A stretch of DNA of 64,000 nucleotides, taken from contig JARYHS010009186.1 in assembly GCA_031002005.1 (NCBI GenBank), forward strand, positions 105,684,829 to 105,748,828, given 5' to 3'. The translations under genes were made by a program, and so were the position numbers. Origin of the DNA: Vandiemenella viatica (Eukaryota; Arthropoda; Insecta; Orthoptera; Morabidae). Below the pieces are notes generated by a model that ran no database searches, was not told the origin of the DNA, and was given only the letters and a program-made list of their open reading frames with translations. Below, piece after piece: positions 55,205 to 64,000 of the stretch. Positions within the stretch are counted from its first letter, which is position 1; the number at the start of each line of letters is the position of its first letter.

Positions 55205-55590
55205 GGATATCGTTCTGTATGGCATTGAGGAGGATCCGGGTTGTAATTTCGAACGGCCATTCATATTTCCGTTATCGATGGTTTTCCGAAATCAGTCGTG
55301 GCAAAAATGTCGAGGTAGAGGCCACGGGTAATTCCTTTACCCTATTTCTAAGGAATAGTTGTAACACTGACTGTCTTGACCTTGAAATAAATTCCTCTTC
55401 CTCCCAACACATGCAACCTACTCCCCTCCCCCACCTGCTCATACAAACCCCCAACAACTCAATACAAATTGTCTTACAAATCCTCTTCAAAATTCAGTCC
55501 AGAAGAATTCTAACTTCTGACATAGAGAATATGGCAAGCGGTTCCAACAACAGTGTGTGGGCGCAACCATTAAACAGCTGCCCGTGAAAC
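55205..55590 (+). mobile_element. SINE-like repeat, family E (distant relative of family A)
   Basis: GAGGAGGATCCGGGTTGTAATTTCG looks like an eroded B box. It is followed by TCGATGGTTTTCCGAAATCA and GTCGTGGCAAAAATGTCG, which parallel the family A core (CCATGGTTTCCCCAAATCACTCC and AGGCAAATGCCGG). The 3' half (CACGGGTAATTCCTTTACCC, then CTCCCAACACATGCAACC) is different. The open frame across it (55219-55587) is incidental. Confidence 0.4.
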
Positions 55591-56075
55591 AGGTGTCGTT
55601 GATCGTCTTCTTGGCGCCTTACGTAAAAGCAGTTGCGCGACCGGCTCTGTGACCCTGTGGCTGCGACAAGGACATCCCTGACCTCCGTCTATCTCGCCTG
55701 GAAGACGGTCTCTGCTGCTTTATTTCTGGCCTCGAGCGCTCAACATAAATCTGTCAAGACTTTCCGATAAACGGTGGTGTACCACTTGCTGAAGTGGTTA
55801 CTGGGGCGACAGTAAAATGTCAGTTGACGAAAATGGGTAGAAGTTAATGCTCAGATTGGGATTGCTGCATATCAGAATTTATTGTACCAGTGGTTTTTTT
55901 TATAACGCGGGGAAGAGTCCTTCATTTTATTTGTTTCTATCACCCCGATGTAATTGCGAGTTCATAATGTTTCTATGTTAAACATTAGCCGAAACTTAAT
56001 ATATCAGCACCGGCAAATATGCATTACTCACATTGTCATGGATAAATTCCATAAGTTAATATATTACTAGGAATA

Positions 56076-56250
56076 GTGGTTAAAACACTTGCTTTCAAAG
56101 TTTGTAGTCGTGAGAATTTTTAGTAGTCCTGATTATTCATATTATAACTACGTCAGAATGTTCATGGTTCGTAATTCCACGGCAAAGGCGTAACGTGCGA
56201 CAAATTGACATGTCATCATGTCGTAAGATCATACGAATTTACTTTACCTT
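56076..56250 (+). mobile_element. tRNA-like SINE, family C (copy 2)
   Basis: TAGTGGTTAAAACACTTGCTTTCAAAG (A-box region) is followed by TTTGTAGTCGTGAG and a body containing AACTACGTCAGAATGTTCATGG. The same order recurs at 56290. The B box is eroded. It sits inside the 84-bp tandem array. Confidence 0.5.
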
Positions 56251-56286
56251 CTTAGGATTAGCAATAGTGTAACTGTTTGCAGGACT

Positions 56287-56530
56287 TGAATGGTAGCTCT
56301 ATGGCTAAGCCGCTTGCTTTCAAAAATTTTGTTCTGGTTTCGGCTTCAAACCCTGTTCGCTAAGTACAGAAATTTGTAAGAGTTGTGTTTGATCATGTGA
56401 GCTACGTCAGATAGTTTCGTGGTTCGGATTCAACTTGAATCTGTAGGTCCCAGAGGAAATGAACTGGCCGTCCTACCACTGACACAATGGCTTAGTACAC
56501 CTCCTTCGGGAGGATTCAACCAACCTTCGA
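56287..56530 (+). mobile_element. tRNA-like SINE, family C (copy 3)
   Basis: GAATGGTAGCTCTATGGCTAAGC (A box) and GGCTTCAAACCC (B box) lie at tRNA-like spacing. GAGCTACGTCAGATAGTTTCG and GTGGTTCG follow, shared with copy 2. It is the best-preserved head of the family. No acceptor stem forms, so it is not called a tRNA gene. Confidence 0.55.
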
Positions 56531-57493
56531 GTTGTGGACTAAGTTAATTTTTTAATTATCTGCAATGGAAAATACGCAAGACTTCCATTGTATTAGTTAA
56601 TTTAGACCTGTTACTAGGAATAGCAATAACCTAGTTATCTGCACTGGAAATTTGTAATGCTCTCATTGTCTTACGTAAGTAAGTTAATGTATATCACTAG
56701 GAATAGCAACAGTGTAATTATCTGCAATGGCAAATATGCAAGGCTTCCATTACTCGTGTCCAGTAAGTTAATATATGTCACTAGAATAGCAAAAGTCTAA
56801 TTATACGCACTGGCAAATATGTGTATATCTAGTAAGTTAATATACACTAGACATAGCAATAGCATAATTATCTGTATTGGCAAATATGCAAGGCTGTCGT
56901 CATTCGCGTGTCCAGTAAGTTAATATAATCAGTAGGAATAGCAACAAAGTAATTATCAAGTATGCAGGGCTGTCAATGTCTCTTGTATATGTGTTACGTG
57001 TTAAGTCCATTTATGTCAAGTTGGCTTCTGCACTGTGCTCAACTTCGAATGTGAAATATGATGCAGAAATATCTCAAGTAAAAAGATCTGTTAAAATGAA
57101 CTGAAACGGATGTGGGCTATGAAATCTGGAGTAATCCCACTTATTGTTACTTATCTGGGTTCTGTCTCACGTCCTGTATACGAAAATGTATTTGAAGATA
57201 CCAGCGAACTCATATGAATGGGTCATTGGAGAAAATCGCAGCGACAGTCCTTTACGAAAAGTACTTTAAAACTTAAACTGTCCTCATAACTCGCTAAGTG
57301 TATGGTTAAAGCTGCAATCAGCATCCAATAACGTAAGACTTGGAAAATAATAATTCCTATTGCCTTAGACGTTGATAGCGTCGGAACATTATTTCGCTGT
57401 AAAACGGCGTCGAGCAGAAAACGAGTAAGGTAAGTAAGTAACTGGGTTCCCGTACCAATAGAAGGAAGCAGAGCCAAATCAGTATTAAGTCAT

Positions 57494-57612
57494 AATCTTT
57501 GCTTTCTGCGTACCTATAATATCAAAGGTTATTTGTTGACGCATATTTAATCTTTGCTTTCTATGTACGTATAATCTTTGATAAAAGATTGTTGTTGATT
57601 CGTATTCTTTGT
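57494..57612. repeat. Two-unit tandem repeat (~58 bp)
   Basis: ATAATCTTTGCTTTCTGCG...GTTATTTGTTGACGCATA is repeated as TTTAATCTTTGCTTTCTATG...GATTGTTGTTGATTCGTA. A simple local duplication with about 80 percent similarity by eye. Confidence 0.6.
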
Positions 57613-57745
57613 TTTACATTTGCTTAAACACAAGTATGTTGAGTACCAGCGAAAACTGGATAATATTATAAAATTGGGATTCGTGATGTGATTCAACTTT
57701 TAAAAAGAAAAGGAAAACAGGAAAGGAAATTGATCAGAGGATTTC

Positions 57746-58533
57746 CTTCCTATGAAACGGTTCGACTTGGATAAATGAGTCAAAACGTGACAGAAAATGC
57801 CTTGAAGATGTACCATATCTTGGATTTCCAAAAACAGCCGTGAGGCTAGGAATCCATGATATTGTTTTGACTGAAAGACGAGTGAAAGTAAAGCAGTTAG
57901 TATAGGCCACAGCATCTCAGCTGAGTTGGTTCATTTTGTTTTGCTTAGTGAATTACACTGAAAAACTTTGTGCAAGATGGGAGCCGAGAATATTCACTCT
58001 GGAAGTAAATCGCATGCGAAGATCGGTGAAAGCCGATAATGCTCTGAAAGAAAATCGCATGAGAATATCGGTAGACTTTGCAGATGTTTGCGAAGAATCC
58101 AGCCGACTTTTTTGGTGTTTTGTAACTATGAACGAAACATGGATACATCACTATACATTGAAAACCAAACAACATTTAAAACAGTTAAATGCAACGAGGC
58201 GAATCGACTCCAAAGGAAGCGAAATGCGTTCTATCCACTGGAAAGGTGATGACTTCAGATTTCTGGAACGCAAAAGGAATCCTCTTGATAGAGTAGTTAG
58301 AGAAGGGGAAAACCATTACTGGTTTATACTACGCATCACATTTGGAGAGACTGAAGAAGGCGATTGCTTAGAAACGCCCAAGACACAAATTTCGGAAAAA
58401 CGAAGAGGTCATACAGAAAGCGAACGAGCATTTTAAGGGTCTTGAAGAAACGCGTTTCCATGAGAGAATCACAGAGCTGAAGAAATGTTGGGGCAACTGT
58501 GTAGAACGTCGAGAGGGCTATGTAGAAAAATAA
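57746..58533 (+). pseudogene. Mariner transposase relic, catalytic Asp lost and middle deleted
   Basis: Mariner landmarks are read in shifting + frames. They are ALEDVPYLGFPKTAV, ERRVKVKQL, LCARWEPRIFT (about 57968-58000) and FVTMNETWIHHYTLKTKQ (about 58118-58170), then GKTITGLYYASHLERLKKAI (about 58309-58368). The last are NEEVIQKANEHF and the C-terminus CVERREGYVEK with a stop at 58531-58533. In FVTMNETWIHHY the first catalytic residue of the DD34D triad is Asn, not Asp. The segment between KRP and RKNEEV, which should carry the other two catalytic residues, is missing. The element is inactive. No terminal inverted repeats were located. Confidence 0.85.
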
Positions 58534-58539
58534 AATACG

Positions 58540-60335
58540 TTCCGAGACTTAATTTGATCACTTTGATATCAAACCAAGTTACTTATCAAACAACACTTGT
58601 ATTTGATATGAGCATGTACCATGGCTTCCCAGCGTTTTCAAAGCCTGCTGACACCAGAATAGAATAACGTCATATTTTTTAAGTAGCTGACAGAATGGGT
58701 ATCAGAATTTCAGAAAATCCTGTACTTGGTGCTGAGAAGACAGTGTTCACTTTGATGCAAGGACAGAATTTAGAATACTGCTTTAAATACTGTTTGATGT
58801 GAAGCAGCGTACGCATTCAAATAAATATGTATTGTATTACTGAGAGATCTGGTGTAAAGCAGATAAATAATTTGAGGTTGTTAACAAAATCCGCAGTTAT
58901 AATTGGTGCTGCCCATTTATGACACCTTGTTATTTGATTTTTTTACTTAATTTAGTATGTAAGTTTAAATTGAGATTAGTACCATTACTAGATGTCAAAT
59001 CCTGTCCATTATTATAAATTGCAGCTGTGTTTCGTGATTGTAATTGCGAATACTTGTTTGATCCTCAGCTTTCCGTCTCAAAACAGAGTAACGTGACAAA
59101 ACCTTCACTATTGGAAGACTGATGTTTACTTCTCCTCCTAAGCCTAGATTGGACTTATTTAATTACGATCTGCACAAGACTGTATTCATTTGTTGCTTCA
59201 TGATTCCGTTTGCAAGCTTGGTAAATTGATCTTATTTCACCCTAAAACACTTTCTTATCAGTTTCATATTTCAGAAAGCTGCATCACAGGTTCACTGTGT
59301 ACAGACATTCTTTGTAATTTCGTTTTAAGAGAATGGTTTCATTGGAATCGCCTTACACGAAGAAATGATGCTCCCGCTTACAGAGAATTCCGTTAGTGAA
59401 TGAAACCAAAGCCACGGTATGTCCTTCACATCGGGACAAAAACGAGAGAGAGGAACAAACATGTGGCTGCTGCAGCTGCTGTTGGCTGCAGTGGGGGTTC
59501 AGAGAGGTGTAAGAAGTTGGTCATTAAGACTGCCAGCGAAACACATTGAGAGGAGGACAGCGGAGGAAAAGTAACTGCGTTATGGGTCCTGTGTTTCCAC
59601 ATTTGCACTTAAAACACAATTGAGGTTGCTTACATAATGTTTGCATACTTGCGCTTAAAATACATTACAAACAACAGGATTAACCAAAGAAACAAGGTAA
59701 TTTAGCAATAGAGCCGTATTCTTTATCACGAGACATTACTTCACATACCAGAACGTTTTCAGACAATTTCGGTGTTGCCAGTCCTATTGACCTGGCGTTT
59801 CGAACCACTTCCTTAGCGATTCCCGTATGAGGTTTTATTGCAATATTGTGTTACTTTTATATCGACCAAAATTTTAATGCAGTGTTTGCATTATAAAAAT
59901 ATGTAGACGCAATTTAGATGGCTCAATTTCCTAAATATTGAATGAAGTTTAAAAATACATATACCGTTGTTACTTATACAAGAGAGTTAAAATGCTACTA
60001 AACATATCCATTCAATTACTCATTACAGGATACCAGTGTAAAAGTAACTTTATTAGGTTTCACAGATGCATTCTCACCATCTATCATCTCATTGGAATGT
60101 ACTATATTCGCATTTTATTGCTATATTTTATCTAATAAACTGTTATAAGAAGTTTACAATATTTGGAAGCTTTGTTAGTAAATAAAAATACAATACATGA
60201 AATCACTTTATTCATTTACCACAGTTTTACAAACAACGAATCCTTTGCAGATCGTGCGAAAATGTCTGAAATGGTTTCTGTGGAACGTAAGACATGAACT
60301 TTGTTCTAAATTATTTTGTATGCGGAATGATATTT

Positions 60336-60338
<3 letters not shown>
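58540..60338. other. Intergenic, no gene recognised
   Basis: AT-rich. A weak hammerhead-like string on the minus strand at about 59830-59788 is discussed under rejected observations. No coding domains. Confidence 0.4.

Positions 60339-60376
<38 letters not shown>
60339..60376. repeat. (TA)19 microsatellite
   Basis: 38 bases of uninterrupted TA, preceded by GATATTTTGA and followed by ATGGCG. Confidence 0.97.
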
Positions 60377-60378
<2 letters not shown>

Positions 60379-60379
60379 G

Positions 60380-61444
60380 GCGTTATGGGTTTAAACTTTA
60401 AAGAATAAGATAAAACTTTAGCTGTCGTCTGAAAACTAAAATAAAAATCATCATTTGAATTGTAAGAACGAAGTGCATAGGAATTTTTCTGTAGTAACGC
60501 AGATAAAAGAAAAATTATGTTTAAAAAATCCCATAGTTTTAAATTATCTTTGAAGGTTTATGCTGGTTGGTAATCCTATTGATGCTTCGTATTATATTTT
60601 TATTGGTCATGACAGTCCACGATAACTGAAATACGTGTGATACTAATGCTTACTATCGATGTTGTGGATAAACAAAAGGACAAGTGGTAACCAAGCAGCA
60701 CGTTATCTGTCCGTGGTAGAATAGTGCGACAGTTTGTACTTATAAAATTCATGACAGAAATATTGGCATTCCAAATATTGGGATTACTTATATAGACATC
60801 CTGTAGAGTTTCATTTCCCTCATAAGCGAACATAATTATTTGGCCGATTATTCAGAAGATCTAAAGAAGAACATTTAAACACTACTTCCATGGAAGAACT
60901 AATATTCTTTAGAAACCATCCATTAATAATTTCTCTAATTACTTCTTCGAGCCCAATGCCCCGGGAACATTTGAAATAGAAATTTTTAATTCAATATCTA
61001 ATGATCAGTGCAAGATATTCGCATGTTCCAATCCCTCCTCCTACGTAGGAAAAAGTAGTTTTGTGCTTACAGTTTCTACATTTATGTTCATGAATTTGTT
61101 CATATTCTTTCAAAGATTTCCCTATTTGAGCTGGCGAATGTATGAATTATTTTACTAATACAATATTATTTCAGGTCATTACTATCTGCTACAAATATTT
61201 ATAAAATACTACACCAAGTGAAACTGGTATCACTTTGTTCAGGAACATTACTCCATTCATTATAATGAAAAGGAACTGAGGTGGATGCTAATTTGAAGCT
61301 ATGCTAGATTTTGAAGGATGCAACGTTCAAGCTGATATTTAATGCACCATCCTTTTAGGATGTTCATCTTCATTACTACGTTCTTTAAAAATCGTAGTAC
61401 CTGTCGCTAAGACTTTGACTGTTGCACCTGTCATTATCTAATTC
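60380..61444. other. Intergenic, no gene recognised
   Basis: AT-rich. The frame 60833-60600 (-) has no recognisable domain. Confidence 0.45.
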
Positions 61445-61445
61445 G

Positions 61446-61737
61446 GGGGCGTCCATTAATTACGTGAGGTGTTTTTCCGGAATTCCGGACCCCCTCCCCC
61501 CCTCTGGTGAGATTTTGTCGGACACTCCCCCCTTGTAAAATGACGTGAGGATCCCCCCCTACCCCCCTAAAATCGACTTTCGCGTCATTTGAAGACCTTT
61601 TTTTTTTAAGATCTACCATTTTACAACAATCTCAAAACCTCAAAACGTGAGATATCCTTGACCTTCCCCCCCCCTCCCCTTTGGTTAGGTTTCGCCGCCC
61701 CCCCCCCCTATTTCACCTCACGTAATTAATGGATGCC
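61446..61737. mobile_element. MITE, GGGCGTCC family (copy 3)
   Basis: The left end GGGGCGTCCATTAATTACGTG (then AGG) and the right end CCTCACGTAATTAATGGATG (then CC) form the longest and cleanest inverted repeat of the three copies. The interior has C-rich runs on the + strand (61490-61570, 61665-61710). Flanks extend the palindrome (ATTCGG and CCGAAT), so the target duplication cannot be set. Confidence 0.75.
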
Positions 61738-62069
61738 CTCTTCCGAATACTGGAAAGTTCTATGCTTTCTCAGAAGTTCACTGAGCGGAAGATTTCTTTA
61801 GTACTTCATGGTGGATAAACAGGATGGTCGACACCCCTTCTTAGCCTCTTCTTGAAATCTACCTACATGTTTCTATCCAACTACACTTTCAGAGACGTTC
61901 TAGCCTTCTTGGTCTTAAACCTAAGGAATTTTGTTTTCGGACTCTTGTTAAATGTCTTGAGTAACAGTTAATGTTAACAGCGTAACTATAGTAATGTTTT
62001 ACAATTAAAGTGAAAATGCCGGAATCACTTTGCTGTCCGTTCAGATTTGGGTTTTTCTTATTTCCTGAA

Positions 62070-62235
62070 ATAGCTAAATAATTTGCCAAAATACAAAAAG
62101 AGTTTAAAATTAAAATTCGTAAAGGACGAAAGTAGGTGGGGTGGTTAAAAAAAGGAATCGTGACATGTGAAAATGGCTATGTTCAGAAGTTTTCGCCGTA
62201 GCCTGTGCTATATCGCAATTGAATTAAAATTATAT
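62070..62235 (+). mobile_element. LINE 3' UTR fragment (same family as 16890-17260)
   Basis: AGAGTTTAAAATTAAAATTCG, AAAGTAGGTGGGGTGG, TTTTCGCCGTAGCCTGTGCTA and TATCGCAATTGAATTAAAATT parallel the 3' UTR at 17095-17250. It lacks the coding end and the clean TAA tail. Confidence 0.5.
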
Positions 62236-62270
62236 CTAGCCAAAGACTGCCATGGTTCTTTTACCTAGGT

Positions 62271-62761
62271 TTCTAAACCTGTGGTCCGCGAAAACGAAAC
62301 AGGTGGTCCGTAGGCACAGCATAAAAAAATTAATTGAATTAAAGATATCATAATGAAATATAAGCTAAAAAAATGTTCACATAAAATGATTAAAGCATTC
62401 GTAATGTCCATGGCTATGAGAGAGTATAAGACTATAAAACAAATTTTGAAATAGCCGTGAACATTTCAAATACCAGGTAAAGACCTAGTATTTTCAGAAT
62501 AGGAGTACTAAATTGTTACTGTAATAAAATACGTTTCCATCTGGCATTAAAGAGAGCGGCGTTCATTAAATATTTAAGTTAATCGCCGTTTTATGACGGA
62601 CTTTTCGTACCTGTAGATCGTATGGCACCGCGGTACGAGCCGATAACAGTTGGTAGAATATGTTAATACTATACACATAGGTAAAAAATCAAGCCCATCT
62701 AATTTTGTGGACTATAGAATTGATTTTGACATTTCACTGGTCCTCGGGTTGAAAAACACTG
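62271..62761. mobile_element. hAT-like MITE (491 bp) with 8-bp target duplication
   Basis: The left end TTCTAAACCTGTGGTCCGCG and the right end TCCTCGGGTTGAAAAACACTG are the familiar hAT terminus pair (CAGTGTTTTTCAACC type), with the left CAGTG lost. The flanks ACCTAGGT (62263-62270) and ACCTAGGC (62762-62769) agree at 7 of 8 positions, the length expected for hAT. The interior is AT-rich and non-coding. Confidence 0.7.
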
Positions 62762-62974
62762 ACCTAGGCCATGGTCTGCATTCTCTTCTTTCTCTCTCAC
62801 AAAGCCTTCCTTCCCTGATAGCCCCCGACAAGCTTCGTAACACAAAAAGTATGTTTCATCCAGTTAATTTTAATGCCTTTCATTTTGTGTTTTCTGTTTA
62901 CTTACATTACTAGCATTTAACGAAACCTTTTGAGTAATGTTTGTCAATATTTAAACGATGATGTTCAGTTTCAG

Positions 62975-63170
62975 GCAGTGCCGGATCCAGGATTTTACTT
63001 TGGGGTGGCTAGAGTCGTGCAAGGGTAGACTTTATAGTCTCCTGGGATTATGTGAGCTGAAATAGGAAGAGCGGGAGGATCGACGAAAGTTAAAAAAAAA
63101 AGAAATGCGATGTCCGGGGTGGTAGATACTTTTGGGGAGGGGGAGGGGGGTTGCACGTAGAACCAATGAT
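62975..63170 (+). mobile_element. Possible DNA-transposon left end (CAGTGCCGGATCCAGG type)
   Basis: GGCAGTGCCGGATCCAGGATTTTAC followed by a G-rich stretch resembles left ends of insect MITEs that begin CAGTGGCGGATCCAGG. No matching right end was found in the remaining sequence. Limits are arbitrary. Confidence 0.3.
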
Positions 63171-63174
63171 CTTG

Positions 63175-64000
63175 CAATGATTTGCCTCGAATCAGTCAAC
63201 TTTAGAGATCTTAGTTCCCGGATTTTTAACTGATCTCTTGAGTTATTTAGAATTTGGTGTGTGTATCCCCATTGAAATTCGAGGTTACTGCAGTTGTTTC
63301 CTAAAATGAATAAGAGCATGTGCTTATTACAACAGAGGTTTCGTTCAGCTGCATTATATCTGTCTCATGAAAATCAGCTAAAGGAAAGTTGTATTCTATT
63401 ATGTAGTCCTTATTGATTTATACCATGTAATATGACAATTACAACATATGCTGTTAGGAGTTCTCTTCTGAACCAAACCTTTGATTACTCGCTTTGAAGT
63501 AACTTATTTTGTCGATTTTGAAGAAAATATTTATTCTTCGTTTCAAAACTTATGACAAACCAACCACTGTATTTCACATTCGTACAGCAGGGTCTTTTTA
63601 TACTATTGTCCAGTGACAAGTTCGCCGGTATATCCCTTTCGCTACTAGTTAAGTCTTGTTTATGTCGACTTCAGAACAAAGGACTCTTAATTTTAGCGGG
63701 AACGGTTTCTTATCTGTGTCTGCCTATTCACTTTTCGGTTTATCTGATTTAGTTGTTTACACGAACCCCTCACCCTGCATTCCTCTTCAGCAGCCGTAAA
63801 TGTAAGATCACATTTCAGTTGCGTTTCGGAGAAAAGGGATTTAGGTATGTGAATTTCTAAATGCTTCAGGAAGCTTACAGATATATCGAAAGTTGGATAG
63901 GCGGTTAAAAAAAGTAATTGTTTTATTTGTGTACTTGTAAATAAACTATTACCAGGTGGATAAGGACCAGTCAACCATGATGTAGCGAAAAAGATTACAG
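63175..64000. other. Intergenic, no gene recognised
   Basis: AT-rich to the end of the window. Frames of 66-95 codons lack domains. Confidence 0.45.

Larger units (their letters stand above)
55990..57000. repeat. ~84-bp tandem array interrupted by two tRNA-like units
   Basis: The landmark AGGAATAGCAA (or variants) recurs at 56616, 56699, 56783, 56849 and 56934 (spacings 83, 84, 66, 85). Each unit also carries TAATTATCTGCAATGGCAAATATGC and CCAGTAAGTTAATAT. Partial units at 55998-56075 and 56250-56283 lie before and between the two tRNA-like segments, so the array is older than, or grew together with, those segments. Confidence 0.75.

Noticed and set aside
57936..58436. 166-codon open frame as an intact host gene
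   Set aside because: The frame reads mariner transposase in its middle and out-of-frame mariner sequence at the end, so it is a decayed transposon, not a host gene.
59788..59830. Hammerhead-like string on the minus strand (CTAAGGAAGTGGTTCGAAACGCC)
   Set aside because: It has CGAAACGCC and a plausible stem, but the CUGANGA core is CTAAGGA and no GUC triplet or stem I is convincing. I regard it as chance or too decayed to call.

Overview
The window looks like a stretch of a large, AT-rich, repeat-dense arthropod nuclear genome. The SINE and LINE families recall what I know of cockroach-type insect genomes, but that placement (Blattodea) is recognition by eye, not a search. There are no operons, no convincing rRNA or functional tRNA genes, no CRISPR array and no long host gene. 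Long open frames are either decayed transposon proteins or chance. The only candidate host coding sequence is two short first-exon-like THAP zinc-finger segments (30.5 and 32.2 kb), each ending at a good splice donor.

Layout. 1-9.4 kb: copies of a tRNA-derived SINE (family A, both strands), one intact copy of a second tRNA-derived SINE (family B), an antisense LINE 3' end, and two long inverted repeats whose arms carry hammerhead-ribozyme-like motifs of the kind known from Penelope-like elements. 9.8-10.9 kb: a Tc1-like transposase relic split by a 354-bp terminal-inverted-repeat element with a TTA target duplication. 11-24.3 kb: more SINEs (including one SINE inside another), a 1.26-kb interspersed element, a 38-bp perfect palindrome, and LINE 3' ends. 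26.5-29.1 kb: a dimeric satellite (about 167-bp monomers, 334-bp dimer), then a hAT-like MITE holding a 31-bp minisatellite. 30.2-32.6 kb: the THAP pair, with a 150-bp tandem repeat between the exons and a shared 28-bp upstream motif in opposite orientations. 33-43.4 kb: an inverted repeat and LINE remnants, including a 2.2-kb 5'-truncated LINE with target duplication and a single reading frame interrupted only by three TAA stops.

43.6-64 kb: three copies of a MITE whose ends begin near GGGCGTCC; a nested complex of two adjacent PIF/Harbinger-type elements that share one TAA target site, one of them broken by a SINE; hAT-like MITEs; an 84-bp tandem array interrupted by tRNA-like units; a mariner transposase relic with its first catalytic Asp changed to Asn; and simple repeats.

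The 'genes' here do not form a pathway. What the window records is layered transposition. The order of events can be read in several places from target-site duplications: SINE into ribozyme core, SINE into SINE, SINE into Harbinger ORF, Harbinger into the Harbinger target site, a MITE into Tc1, and a LINE fragment into a LINE. All calls are by eye; no alignment or database search was run.
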